DNA of 64,000 nt from Podospora bellae-mahoneyi. Lineage: Eukaryota; Ascomycota; Sordariomycetes; Sordariales; Podosporaceae. Under the pieces are notes generated by a model, which had not been told where the DNA came from, did not search any database, and saw only the letters and a list, made by a program, of their open reading frames with translations. Each line of letters starts with the position of its first letter. The first letter of the stretch is position 1. Below are positions 53,197-64,000 of this stretch, piece after piece. The position numbers were made by a program, and so were the translations under genes. Location of the stretch: contig NW_026946359.1 of the NCBI RefSeq assembly GCF_035222275.1, positions 6,572,001 to 6,636,000 of the forward strand, given 5' to 3'.

Positions 53197-53500
53197 AATA
53201 AACAAGCTAAAGTTGAAACATTTCATCATTTTTGGGGGTGGTGAAATGCGATTTGAACGCCTGCTTGCCTTGCTTTCCAGTCCATTGTCTATAGCTGCTC
53301 ACTTTTAAGCCTCGACTGAGTGATATCTCCCACCAGCCCTCGGCACCCTTCGATATGATACAAGTTTGACCCCCCTTGGTCAGTGCTCTCAAAGCCAACT
53401 CTGGGTGGTTCGTCATCTTCACCTCGTTTTAATCCCTCTATGAACACCGCTCTCGGCCCCTTGCCTTCGTTTCCTCCGACCACCAACTTCGTTACCACCC
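53197..53500. other. Convergent 3' intergenic region
   Basis: 304 bp between the TYW3 and MIC19 stop codons. No gene or repeat seen. Confidence 0.6.
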
Positions 53501-54157
53501 CTAACTAACAACCTTCTCAACCCACCCCTTCTCCACCCTCCTCACCTCCTCCTTAAAAGCCTCCACCTCCCTCCAGCAGTCCAACGGCCGCCTGTCATTC
53601 TCCCTCAAGCACCTCACCACCCCAGACCGAGCATTCTCCAGGCTCTCCGGCAGCTGAGACCGGATCCTCTTGCGCTCCTCAAGCTTCTTCTGGAGAGCTT
53701 GCACTTCTTTGGAGACAGTATACGAAGTCTTGGAGTTGTCGTCGGCGGTCTTGTCGTCAGTCGAATCGGCAAGCTTGGCCTGGGCGGCGCGGAGGGCTTC
53801 AGATTCTTGGTCGCGGAGACGCTTGAGCTCGGCGGCGACGCGGGCTTGGATCTCAAGCTCGATGGCCTGGAGGCGGGAGGCGTCGGTCTGTGGGGAAGAG
53901 AATTAGCTTCGAGGGAGCAAGGAGATATGGTGGGGTGGTGGTGGTGGTGGTGGTGGTGGTGGTGGCTTACCTCGGGGGAGGACTGGAGGTGTTGGACGAG
54001 CTCGGCGGAGAGGCCTGCTGAGCCGGGGCTGTTTGTAGATAATAACGTCAGTTAACTGGACTGCTGCTGAGAGCTTCGTGAGCCTGGAAAGCAAATAGAC
54101 ATACGCCTTCCAGGTCTGGGGAGCGGTAGCCGCTGGCTTCGACGAGCTCGAGCCCAT
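53501..54157 (-). CDS. MIC19: MICOS subunit Mic19 (DUF1690)
   Basis: Exons 54105-54157, 53971-54028 and 53501-53887 give 165 residues. Intron 1 is GTATGT...AAACAG (76 nt). Intron 2 is GTAAGC...CCACAG (83 nt) and contains a CCA/GTG triplet run. The N-terminus MGSSSSKPAA has a Gly at position 2 suited to myristoylation, known for Mic19. The middle is a coiled coil (LQAIELEIQARVAAELKRL, then VQALQKKLEERKRI). The C-terminal CHCH-like part has one C-X10-C pair (VRCLRENDRRPLDCWREVEAF). Mic19 sits in the mitochondrial intermembrane space and links Mic60 to the Mic10 module at crista junctions. Import by Mia40 oxidation of the cysteine pair is expected from family knowledge. Confidence 0.9.
53933..53965. 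repeat. (GTG)n triplet repeat inside MIC19 intron 2
   Basis: About eleven GTG/GGT triplets on the plus strand, immediately downstream of the donor site in the minus-strand MIC19 transcript. Confidence 0.85.
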
Positions 54158-57100
54158 TGTGAGGGATTGTCTGGTTGTACGGGGCGGCGCACAGATTAGG
54201 TGGGCGATTTGGGGGGGATACTATCGAGTATCAAGGGGTCCCTCGAGGGTTTTTGGCGAGCTCGTCGTCGTCGGCGCAATTCAGTTTCACTCGTGATGCT
54301 GTTTCCGGGTTGGGCTTGGCATCTCAATTCCGGCTTTACTTTCTGGCGGGAATTTCCGGCCAATGCGATGACGGGATTACGGTGTCTGGGGCACGGTGCT
54401 GGCACTGTGGGGTGTAAGCCAGAGGTGGGATGACGCTTGGGCCTTATCAACTTCATCTCAACACCTATGGTTTTACGGAGTATGGTGATCAGATCCCATC
54501 TCGCGCTCTGCGATTCATTCCTATTCTCTTGGTTCAATAAAAGGTGGCGTTTTCTTATACTGGACAGCACTGCCGATTCAGCATGATGTCCGTATATGAC
54601 TTCCTGGCTCTCACAGTCTGATGTCTAGCATTGACACTATAGTTCTTCGAGTTCATCCCGGCTGCCTGGTCAAGCTCGTAAACCGATCCGCAAATGGCAA
54701 GCATGGATAGTCTCATGTCATAGCAGAAGCACAGATCTCTACGCGTATCACCAGTGTATCGAGTCCAAGATTGAGACCTCCATCACTCTTTGTCGGCCAT
54801 GTTGGCAAACTCACAGCTTAACCAAGGCCTAAGCTAAAGATACCATTTTTGATCAGCCTCAATGTCTGAAAGCAACTTGACTACCTTCCACGGCCTTCCC
54901 GGGATATCGGATACGGTGAACAGATCTGGGCTCGGCTTCGACAACGGCCTGTTAGATGATCTTCCAAGCATGGAAACATAGGCTCCGAGCCGATATGGTA
55001 AGATTCGTCGAGGATTGGTAAAAGAGTCCACCACCTCGCCACCACAGTCTCTCACAGGGTGTAACGAAACAGAATACGAACAGACAGCGGTTACGCAGTC
55101 ATTTCCGGAAGCCGTGGGCCACAGCTCCTTGGAACAGTAAATACAGCCCTCGGCTTGATACTCGTACAACAACCACCATTGATCGAAGCGAGCGCCGAGG
55201 GATCGCGTGCAAATGTTAGCTTGATCGAAACATTGATTGCCTCGTGTGTGTGCTGTGCCATGTGTGTTTTGGCCTCCGTATCCAAAATCGTGCCGGCGCG
55301 CGGGCTCTCGGAAGTTGGACGAGGCAGAGTTTAACTTGCCCTCCTTCGGCAGCTTCCGCCACAAACATGCCCAAACGTGCAAGAGTGTTCCGTTCCCAGG
55401 AAGGGATACATTCCAATTAGGTTGATGGTGCCTGGGAGCGATCAAAAATGCATAATGTTGAAAAATGGCGCCCCCAGCCACATCACATCACCACAGGCCT
55501 CACTACTGCCCATCACCAAGCTCTGTCATCCCGACTCTTTGACGATTTCCAAGTCGTTGGTCTATGGCAAATGGGAACACCCGGGTACCTGCCTTAAGCC
55601 TGCAGGCCAGTTTGTCGCTCTCTCAAGCCAGTGCCAGTGGCACAGGGATGCAGAAGTAGGGAGGCCTGTGGGACGGACCGGCGATCCTCCAGTTGCGCGG
55701 TGAGTGATGGGACGACAGTATGCTGTAAGCACGGCGAACATCCGCGACGGTGAGAGTCGAGTCGGAGAATATTTATCGCTTGGAGACCGGGCCGTAAGAG
55801 ACTTGACAAGAGATCTTGGACGTCGCATATTTACAGAACTTCCGTCCTCTACTTTCCCAGCCGTCTTCTCGATGACTTGGCGACGGTAATACTTGGTACC
55901 TCAGGGCTGGTGTCTTGATTGTTTGTGTAGGTAGCTGTTTTCTTGGCGGGCCGGGGCGGACTGTCGGGCAGGGAAAACATTGGACCAATCAGAAGCTCCC
56001 AATGGCTCAGCTGCCTCAACTTCTGAATCCCGTTGCTGCTGCCCCGCGCCCTATGAAATCGCTTTGAGCAAGACACCGACGACATGGCCGTCATGTCTTG
56101 GCTTTCCACCCTGCCCCTGGACAACACCAACCATTTCCACCGCCAGCCCATGGATATGACCCCTCAAGACCGCCCGGTCTGGATGCAGGCCCTCCGCCTG
56201 GTCTTGATAGGGTGCGAGTGGCAACGAACTCCGGGGACCCCACGCTCGTTGGGAGCGTTGGGAACCCATCCCGGAGGCCCGGTTGGATGACGGTGGTTTG
56301 CCCAAAGTTCTGTCAGCCAGAATGGGCTGGTCGTGCCGCAAAAACATGTTCCCCTTTGGCCCTTCGCTTCTGCGGCTCACTCAGGGGCAAGGTGTGAGAT
56401 GGCAGGCAGGTGGGCAGATGCCACATCACGTACCTGGATCCCGTACATATCTCGGATGGTGCCGTCAAGTGACTCCAGTGCTGCCACGATGGTTTCTCTT
56501 TTTTAGTTTCCTCCCTTTTGTTTTTTAGACTTTGGAGAGTCTGTGTTGCCCTCCGACTATCATCTCCTTACCCTCGGCCCATTTTCTCATCCCTTCTATC
56601 GGGACCATCTTGGTTTGCCTTCTAGCCCGGTGCTTCAGTCACTCGGTACACGGACCAGAGTCGGACTGTGTCTGGCTGTCTGTGTTATTGTGTGAGGGAC
56701 GACTTGAAAGAGAAAAAGGGCGGCATTTCGCAATTCGAACCGAACGATATCTGTCTCTTCTCACCTCGCCCACTTCCCTTCGTTGAGCGATCCTCCCTAC
56801 GAATTTTGGGATTCATCATTCGACATATATCCCTGGGAGCTCTCGCCCACACTTCTTTACGCGAGTTCCACGGTTATAACCTCTCTTTGTTTCTTGTATG
56901 CCCTCTCTGGCTCACTTGTGCAGGCCAACAAAAGCACATTCACTTGCAATCCCGTGGGCAATCTCTATTGTCTGTCTTTTGGAGTCAACAACAGTTGACT
57001 TTGCTCGACAACAGTACGGCAGTCGGCATACGACCTGGTCATCCACCCGGCTTGTTTACATTGTCTCCGCCCACAGCAGGCACCACGAAAATTATTACCC

Positions 57101-57608
57101 CAGGTTGCGAACCAGACCGGCGACTTTCTAGCCTCGTTTCTAGAGACCGTTGCGATTGCGCTGGGCCAGTTTAGTGACATCTCCAGATCTGTGCCGGCGT
57201 TTCGGCGCCAAGTCAAGGACGGCCTCGACGACGGTCTCAATTTCGACCTGACGATCCTGGTCAAAGCTTCCTTTATCAACACAGGGTCACCAATCCTTTC
57301 TGGAGGTTGCCTGTCCAGCGGGGATTCTTCCTTGTTGTGGCCCTCAAGAGCACGCGAGGGCAGGGGACCTGCTCCTCTCGTCCTATTGTCCCTCCCTCTC
57401 CATTGTTGGCCACACAATAGCAATGTATGTGGCCTAACGTCCAATCTTGACGCGGATTCACCCACTGCGGTTCGGTGACAACAAACCGCTGGGAAAAGAA
57501 GCAAGTCACTGGGCGCATTGGAGCAATTCCATATCTGTTTGACGATCACGATCACTTCGACTTTTTCGACTTCGTTTCAATCTTCCATTCCACCACCCAA
57601 CCATCAAG
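54158..57608. other. Long gene-poor stretch
   Basis: About 3.4 kb between the divergent MIC19 and ferric-reductase-like genes. Frames are short; one 215-codon minus-strand frame is listed separately. CT-rich leader sequence (57540-57608) precedes the reductase start. Confidence 0.45.
54834..55481 (-). CDS. Doubtful 215-codon open frame
   Basis: Complete frame from ATG to stop with ten or so cysteines. The only recognisable feature is the hexapeptide RHDFGY, identical to the active-site helix of fungal and bacterial group XIV-type secreted phospholipases A2. However, the flanking residues, helix spacing and cysteines that should follow are not evident, and there is no signal peptide at this start. 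It may be chance or an eroded gene. No splice model improved it. Confidence 0.2.
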   Translation of the reverse strand: MAGGAIFQHYAFLIAPRHHQPNWNVSLPGNGTLLHVWACLWRKLPKEGKLNSASSNFREPARRHDFGYGGQNTHGTAHTRGNQCFDQANICTRSLGARFDQWWLLYEYQAEGCIYCSKELWPTASGNDCVTAVCSYSVSLHPVRDCGGEVVDSFTNPRRILPYRLGAYVSMLGRSSNRPLSKPSPDLFTVSDIPGRPWKVVKLLSDIEADQKWYL

Positions 57609-59531
57609 ATGCGTGGTCCCAGGATGGACCATCCTCGGCGCGGGATCGCTGATCCAGACCTCACTTTTCCCGAAGCACTACTTCAGCTACGAGACACAAT
57701 ACCAACAATCACCAATACCCAAGAAGTACCAATATCCAACCCTACCATCACCCCCTATAATACAGGTCTCAACGGCGTCAACCAGCCAAACAACATGCTC
57801 TTCACCGACATCCTATGGTGGACATTGGGCGGCTTGGGGGTAATGATACTGCTCATCAGGATAGGACAGTTGGCGTGGGCCAAGCTACGGCTGGTTTCGG
57901 CGATGAATACGAAGGGGAGGCAACAGCATTTCTGGAAGGTCAAGCAATGGAGTTGGATGCCCGGTCTGAAGAGGTCACTCATCTACGCCCCATTATGGAA
58001 GAAGAGGCACAACCGCGAGATCCAGCTCTCCAGCGCTGTCAACATGGGCACTCTCCCATCGAGACTCCAAGCGGCGGTCCTCCTTGTATACCTGGGTAGC
58101 AACCTCGCATACATGTTCGTCCTCGACTGGCAACAAGCAAACAAGTACGCCCTCTGTGCCGAAATTCGTGGCCGATCAGGAACCCTCTCCGTCGTCAACA
58201 TGATCCCCCTGATCATCTTTGCCGGTCGCAACAACCCCCTTATTGGCCTTCTCAACATCAGCTTCGACACCTACAACCTCCTCCACCGATGGATGGGTCG
58301 CATGTCCGTCTTCGAGGTCCTCATCCACTTCATCGCCTGGGCTGTCGTCCAAGTAGCCGACGACGGCTGGGAGGGTGTCAAGCACAAGATTCTCTACGAC
58401 CGCTTCATCAGCTCTGGAACTGTCGGCGTCGTCGCCATGTTCGTCATCCTCGTCCTCTCCCTTTCGCCCGTCCGCCACGCCTTTTACGAGTCCTTTCTCA
58501 ACACCCACATAATCCTCGCCCTCGTTGCCTTCATCTGCACCTGGATCCACTGTGTCTCCGCCACCGTCCACGGCGGTCTCCCCCAGATCCCCTGGGTCCT
58601 CGCCATCTTCATCCTCTGGGGCGCCGAGCGCTTCGCCCGCGTCATCCGCCTCGCCTATGCCAACCGGTCGTCTAGGGGTTATACCACCGCAACTGTCGAG
58701 CCCATGCCCGGCGAGGCCTGCCGAGTGACGATGCACCTTCCACGGCACATCCCCGTCAGACCCGGCCAGCACGCCTATCTGCGTTTTGCCGGTCTCAAAC
58801 CCTGGGAAAACCACCCCTTTTCCATCGCCTGGTTCGAGCATACGTACTCTCCTTCTTCCCTCCCCACCTACTCCTCTTCTTCATCCTCCTCAGAAAAACA
58901 CCCCCCGGGAACAACCCCCACCTCCACCACCGTCAGCTTCATCATAGGCGCCCACACGGGCTTCACCCGCCAACTCTACAACACCGCCCGTGCCTCCCCC
59001 TTGGGAGCCCTCACCCTCCGAGCTGCCTTTGAAGGCCCCTACGCCGGCCACCACAGCTTCGACTCTTACGGGCACGTAGTCCTCTTTGCCGGCGCAACAG
59101 GAATCACCCACCAACTCTCCTACATCCGCCACCTGATCAATGGCTGCAACGACCGCACCGCCTGCACCCGTCGGATCACCCTCGTCTGGATCGTGCGCGA
59201 CCACGAGGTGTTGGAGTGGATCCACCCCTACATGGAGCAGATCCTGCGCCTCCCCAACAGGCAAGAGATCCTCCGGATCAAGATCTTTGTGACGAGGCCA
59301 AAGACAGCGATGGGGGTTAATGTCCTGAGCACGAGCGGGACGGTGCAAAAGTTGCCGGGCAGGCCGAACGTGGTCACGCTGCTGGCTAAGGAGCAGGATG
59401 AGCAGATGGGGGCGATGGTGGTTGGGGTTTGCGGTCCGGGGGGGTTGGGGGATGATGTTAGGGGTGCTGTTAGGGGGATGCAAGGGTTGGGGACGGTGGT
59501 GGATTTTGTGGAGGAGAGCTTTACTTGGTAG
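57609..59531 (+). CDS. Ferric/cupric-chelate reductase-like transmembrane protein
   Basis: 640 residues, no intron, ATG in good context (ATCAAGATGCG). A lumenal or outer N-terminus is followed by a helix (WWTLGGLGVMILLIRI), the ferric-reductase domain with histidine pairs 14 apart (HRWMGRMSVFEVLIH and HIILALVAFICTWIH), the FAD site WENHPFSIAWF and the NADPH site FAGATGITHQL. It ends in the usual FVEESFTW-type C-terminus (compare FLHTENYAL). A Ser-rich loop of about 25 residues follows the FAD motif. It would reduce ferric or cupric chelates outside the plasma or vacuolar membrane, feeding metal uptake. It differs clearly in sequence from the other reductase-like gene at 34.9-37.8 kb and is not a tandem copy. 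Confidence 0.9.
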   Translation: MRGPRMDHPRRGIADPDLTFPEALLQLRDTIPTITNTQEVPISNPTITPYNTGLNGVNQPNNMLFTDILWWTLGGLGVMILLIRIGQLAWAKLRLVSAMNTKGRQQHFWKVKQWSWMPGLKRSLIYAPLWKKRHNREIQLSSAVNMGTLPSRLQAAVLLVYLGSNLAYMFVLDWQQANKYALCAEIRGRSGTLSVVNMIPLIIFAGRNNPLIGLLNISFDTYNLLHRWMGRMSVFEVLIHFIAWAVVQVADDGWEGVKHKILYDRFISSGTVGVVAMFVILVLSLSPVRHAFYESFLNTHIILALVAFICTWIHCVSATVHGGLPQIPWVLAIFILWGAERFARVIRLAYANRSSRGYTTATVEPMPGEACRVTMHLPRHIPVRPGQHAYLRFAGLKPWENHPFSIAWFEHTYSPSSLPTYSSSSSSSEKHPPGTTPTSTTVSFIIGAHTGFTRQLYNTARASPLGALTLRAAFEGPYAGHHSFDSYGHVVLFAGATGITHQLSYIRHLINGCNDRTACTRRITLVWIVRDHEVLEWIHPYMEQILRLPNRQEILRIKIFVTRPKTAMGVNVLSTSGTVQKLPGRPNVVTLLAKEQDEQMGAMVVGVCGPGGLGDDVRGAVRGMQGLGTVVDFVEESFTW

Positions 59532-62133
59532 TGAGCAGGACAGTAGGGGTTGGGGTTGGGGTTGGTTCACTTCGATAGTATTTATTTGCTTTGGGAGGGT
59601 GGGTGGCTTGGTGATTCGGATAGGATAGGGGGTTAACATTCTTTCTCTTTTCTCTATTCCCTTGGCTTTTTTATTCTTGGGTGGGTGGTGGTTTATCACT
59701 GGGTGTTGTGTGATTTTTCTGTAAATAACGGGACATGAAGGGTGCTTTTGTGTATGATGTTGCTGGATAACGGGGAGAGAGGTGGGGGAAGAGCGTTTTA
59801 TATACCCTATAGACGGGCCTTGGCTTGACACGCAGAAAGCGAATGGCTTTATGGCTTAGATATGGAGAGGCAAGATAATTGATATGAATTGCTGTATCTG
59901 GTCTTCTTTCTCAATTTCATGATATGCGACGTCCAATGATGTTCGCTGATGCCACGCAAACATCTGTCTTTTGCCCGACATCTGAAGAGTTCAACTCAGG
60001 TACGTGTTTTATCCTTGAACGTGTTCCTGTGAATGTGATAGGCTGCTACCTGAACTTCGAACTCTTGACAGACGGATGTCATGGAGTTCGGCTTCAGCAG
60101 TCTGACACCAGAGGTCTCTTCAATTTGATTTCTGAAGTTACAACATGCCTAAATTGAAGACATGAAGGGATTGATAAATCCAACATCCTGCCCTGTTGTC
60201 AATTCGCCCTTCAGTTTGGTACTTGACAGCTCCGTCACTTGACATCAAGCCCACGGGGCTGCAGGGCTCGGCTTTCCATCGTCGTGATGTAACTCGACAT
60301 ATCGTGCTCCAAGTTTCATGACCCATTGTCAGCATTCTCGAAAAACACGGCTCAAAATGTCCACAAACGTCACAAAACCTTCAGTCTCGAGCACGACATA
60401 TCCCAGAATGGACGTTTACACAAGCCAACTCCGACTTCGGCTTATACCACCACATGGCAAGGACCTCCATGTATAAGTCGATTACGTACAACCACTTCAG
60501 CTGTTGATTTCGACTACAACCCTAACGATCAGCAATGTATCAGATCAGATGTTGCCGAGTAGCATTGATCGACAGCGGGAATAGTTGCAAGCTGGTGGTT
60601 ATATGCAGGTTGCAACGTCTCCGTGCCGTTTCGTGGGGTAAAAGTCTTTGGTACTGGTCTGTTCAGCCGTGCTTGGGGGCTCGGGGAACCTGGTTTTGAA
60701 GCTCATGTAAAACAGGATTTCGGTGATAATTTCAGCAGCTGGATGGGTAGGACAGAAAAGGGGCAAAGGTAGGTGACACGGGAAGGGGAAAAGGGGCCGT
60801 ATGTTGCGGTCTGTTTGCAGCATGCAGCCGAGAATATAGGTATTCTCTGGAGACTTCGGGAACGGGAAGTGCCAAAACGTGATGTGTCGGTAGCCGGTGA
60901 GGCTTGCGGGGCTCGGCATTGGGTGTTCTAGTGTAGTCGCGAGAAGACATGGCGCATGTAGGAGATGTAAACCCGTCGACGGGTGATGCACTTGGACATT
61001 TCTGATGGCTGGTGGTCAAGAGTCCCATGTGCGAGTGTTGAGTTGATGGCGCCATCCGATGCTTGTTCGGTTTCCAGCGGCCGTTGAAAGGTCGGAGGGT
61101 CCACACTTTACGTAGGTGGATTCTGATGCCCCTCCAAGGCCGGGGAACCCCTCTTCCGCTGGGAGCATGAGGTTGACCGGTGATCGGCGACGAATCGGAT
61201 GGGGATCAGAGGCTTCGTTCCAGTTGATATTTGACCTGCAAAGGCAGAGCGCAAAGCAGGTCGGCCTCACGTCAACCCGCCCACGCGGGCCATGGATGGG
61301 CAGAGCGTTGCAGAGAGAGAGAAAAGTTTGTGCAGGGCAGGCAAAGGAGTCGACGTTATTGGTTCTTGGCCTGCTAGTGGAGGGGTTCGGGTTCGGTGCT
61401 GGGGTAGGACAGGGATCAACTGCACGACCCCGCCAATCCATGGTTTCTGCTTTCAAACTTCAGGTATCTGTCCATCATGTGCTGTGTTCTCAAGGGCGCA
61501 TCTCTTCTTCACGGCAAGCCTCAGCCGGCTGCCGATCCAGCTGGCGTGCTTGCTGGCGGATGTTGATTTGGTGGCGAGTCCCAGGAGGGCGTTTATGTAT
61601 GAAAAACGGGACTCGGGCGAACGCTGGGCACTCAATGGCAACGGCAACCCCTCGGCTGGGTCCCATGCTTTCCTCTTTTTGTTTCGTGGTAGTGGCATTC
61701 TCGGGCGCCCTTGGCCGGTCTTTGCGCCGTGACGATTACGGGGACTCACCTCGAATGACTCAGGCCCGCCAGCTTGTTTCGTCTCTTTAAGTATCCATGA
61801 TCTACCCGTCATCTAGATCTCCATTGTCCATATATTCCATATCTACCTACCTACCACCTAGGCACACCTCTTTGTTTCTTGCTGCTTCTCATCCCAACTT
61901 CAGCCGGCACTTGTCCGCCAATCTATCAAGAATCTTCCCTGGGCCCCACGAATAATACCTAAGAGTCTCTCTCCACAAGCTCTAGGTGTCTGTCCCTCTC
62001 AATTGCAAACCACAGTACACCTACTGCTCTCGGCCCACTCTACTTGCAGCTTAACTTCCTCCGTCGCACCTAAAGGCCGTTGCAAGGCATCCATCAAGCA
62101 CCTCTTGATTCAACACCCCGCATCTCGTCCACC
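59532..62133. other. Gene-poor stretch and LEU4 leader
   Basis: About 2.6 kb. Short frames only (the longest, 61116-61790, has no domain). The 300 bp before 62134 are CT-rich with CCTACC repeats and should contain the LEU4 promoter and leader. No Leu3-type CCGG-N4-CCGG site was found by eye. Confidence 0.45.
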
Positions 62134-64000
62134 ATGCCTATGTAAGTTTCCAGGTTTGACCCCATTGTTTTCCATGGAACATGGCAGCAGAAACACAGCA
62201 GGACAGCTTTCCCTAGTGCCACGAAACACAAGACACAAATCCGGACAACAATGGCTAACTGGGGAATTTGTGGTGTCGTAGGCTCAAGGATCCCTCCAAG
62301 AAGTACAAGAGGTTCCAACCTCTGAACCTCCCAGACCGTCAGTGGCCAGACAAAGTCATCGAGAAGGCCCCAAGATGGCTGGCAACAGATTTGAGAGACG
62401 GCAACCAGAGTCTGGTTGACCCCATGGTATGTCTGGAGTCCGACTGCTAGACAACAGTCCGGCTAACGATGTTCCCTGCACAGAACGGTGATCAAAAATG
62501 GCGTTACTTCCAGATGCTCACCGAGCTCGGCTACAAGGAGATTGAAGTATCCTTTCCCTCCGCTTCCCAGACCGATTTCGATTTCACAAGACGTCTGATC
62601 GAGACCCCGGGCGCCGTACCCGATGATGTCTGGCTCCAAGTCCTGTCGCCCTGCAGAGAGGACCTCATTCGCCGCACAGTCGATTCGCTGAAGGGAGCCA
62701 AGAAGGCCATTGTCCACATCTATCTCGCTACCAGCGAATGTTTCCGGAGGGTTATCTTTGGATTCTCGGAAGATGAGAGCGTGGTTCTTGCTTCCAAGTG
62801 TGCGGCTCTGGTACGGTCACTGACCAAGGACGATCCGTCGCAGTCGGGTACCGAGTGGGCATTCGAGTTCAGTCCCGAAACTTTCTCGGATACCAGCCCA
62901 GAATTTGTTGTCAGGATCTGTGAGGCTGTCAAGGAGGCATGGGGCCCAACCAAGGAGAACCCCATCATTTTCAACCTCCCGGCAACCGTCGAGATGTCCA
63001 CCCCCAACGTCTATGCCGACCAGATCGAGTACTTCTGCCGCAACATCTCCGAGCGCGAGAAGATCTGCGTGTCCCTTCACCCTCACAACGACCGCGGCTG
63101 TGCGGTTGCTGCGGCCGAGCTGGCCCAGATGGCAGGAGCCGACAGAGTAGAGGGGTGCCTGTTTGGCAATGGGGAGCGGACAGGAAACGTTGATCTGGTC
63201 ACTCTTGCCCTCAACCTTTACACACAGGGCGTGACTCCCAACATCGACTTCTCGGACCTCCAAAAGGTCATCAAGACAGTGGAGGAGTGCAACAAGATCG
63301 AGGTTCACCCACGTGCGCCGTACGGTGGGTCTCTGGTGGTGTGCGCTTTCAGCGGATCTCACCAGGATGCTATCAAGAAGGGCTTCCAGATCCGGGAGAA
63401 GGAGGGTAAGGAGTACGACGACCACTGGCAGATTCCTTACCTCCCTCTGGACCCCAAGGATATTGGTCGCGACTACCAGGCCGTCATCCGCGTCAACTCG
63501 CAGTCTGGAAAGGGCGGTGCCGCTTGGGTTATCCAGCAAAACCTGCATCTGGACCTCCCACGTGGTCTGCAAGTCGCTTTCGCCAAGGTCGTACAGGCTA
63601 TGGCGGAGCAAAAGGGTCGCGAGCTCCTTCCCACTGAGATTACTGACCTCTTCCGGGAAACTTACCACCTTGACAAGAACTCCCGCTTCAACATTGTTGA
63701 CTACAACATCAACCCCGACCGTTCCGCCTCTCCCGCACCTCCGGCTTCCGGCAAGACCCAGGATACTAAGAACCTGATGAGAGTCTTCGAGGGTGTCATT
63801 TTGATTGACGGCAAAGAGTACAAGCTCCGCGGCCGTGGCAACGGTCCGATCTCCAGTGCCGCAAACGCTCTCCGAACCATTGGTATTGACTTGGATGTCC
63901 AGGACTACAAGGAGCATGCTGTCGGCCGGGGACGGGAAGTCAAGGCGGCGACATTCATCGAGTGCGTGGCCCCGGGTGTGGAAGAGAAGGTTTGGGGAGT
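62134..64000 (+). CDS. LEU4: 2-isopropylmalate synthase (truncated by the window edge)
   Basis: Exons 62134-62141 (8 nt), 62282-62426 and 62484 to beyond 64000. Introns: 140 nt (GTAAGT...GTCGTAG) and 57 nt (GTATGT...TGCACAG). Splicing gives [14 protein letters not shown], the conserved fungal N-terminus. The catalytic TIM barrel shows [17 protein letters not shown] (metal-binding Asp), [30 protein letters not shown] with the HxH metal ligands, and [17 protein letters not shown]. Then come the linker ([12 protein letters not shown]) and the start of the leucine-binding regulatory domain ([20 protein letters not shown]). The enzyme condenses acetyl-CoA with 2-oxoisovalerate, the first committed step of leucine synthesis, and is inhibited by leucine through the C-terminal domain, which is cut off here. 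No clear presequence is seen in this form. Confidence 0.96.

Noticed and set aside
34918-59531. The two ferric-reductase-like genes as a recent duplication
   Set aside because: They share only family motifs; length, inserts and sequence differ throughout, so they are old paralogues.
62817-63917. 366-codon open frame on the minus strand
   Set aside because: It lies wholly antisense to the well-conserved LEU4 exon; codon bias of the real gene keeps the opposite strand open.

Overview
The window reads as nuclear chromosomal DNA of a filamentous ascomycete, most likely a sordariomycete in or near the Sordariales. The grounds are 50-80 nt introns with GTRNGT donors, CTRAC branch sites and YAG acceptors, dense genes on both strands, and fungus-specific families: a RID-type cytosine methyltransferase, ATG29, DUF1690 MIC19, a Dfg5/Dcw1 GH76 enzyme and a TRI12-like transporter. 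No transposon, retroelement, tRNA, rRNA or CRISPR array was recognised. No AT-rich block of the kind left by repeat-induced point mutation was seen. The species is an inference from protein style, not from a search.

Layout. 0.8-3.3 kb: HhH-GPD DNA glycosylase/lyase (-). 6.2-8.4 kb: RID-class DNA methyltransferase (+), with a possible unrecognised gene upstream. 9.0-10.3 kb: ELL-associated factor EAF (-). 12.0-14.2 kb: GH76 cell-wall mannosidase/transglycosidase with a membrane anchor (+). 16.8-17.3 kb: small single-pass membrane protein (+). 20.3-22.0 kb: ATG29 (-) with a 10-nt microexon, divergent from NUP53 (+, 22.7-24.1 kb). 24.6-26.3 kb: IVY1-like protein (-). 27.2-28.0 kb: acyl-protein thioesterase (-), divergent from a LigB/DODA dioxygenase (+). 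30.1-32.4 kb: TRI12-like MFS exporter (-). 34.9-37.8 kb: long ferric-reductase-like oxidoreductase with polyasparagine (-). 41.7-43.0 kb: FAD oxidoreductase (-), divergent from a short-chain dehydrogenase (+). 45.7-46.7 kb: NC2-beta/DR1 (+). 47.0-47.7 kb: small mitochondrial-type membrane protein (-). 49.1-51.2 kb: ERF2 palmitoyltransferase (+). 52.2-53.2 kb: TYW3 (+), tail to tail with MIC19 (-). 57.6-59.5 kb: second ferric-reductase-like protein (+). 62.1 kb to the end: LEU4, 2-isopropylmalate synthase, cut by the window edge.

Most genes are single-copy housekeeping genes: repair, transcription (EAF, NC2-beta), nuclear pore, autophagy, vacuole, lipid-protein modification (ERF2 adds palmitate, the thioesterase removes it), tRNA modification, MICOS and leucine synthesis. 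No biosynthetic cluster is evident. The gene of most biological interest is the RID homologue. The most unusual structures are the ATG29 microexon, the 8-nt first coding exon of LEU4, two competing first exons of NC2-beta, an apparent frame break at its 3' end, and several stop-free introns of length 3n that read as coding sequence. Exon coordinates were read by eye from splice signals, phase and family conservation; transcripts would be decisive.
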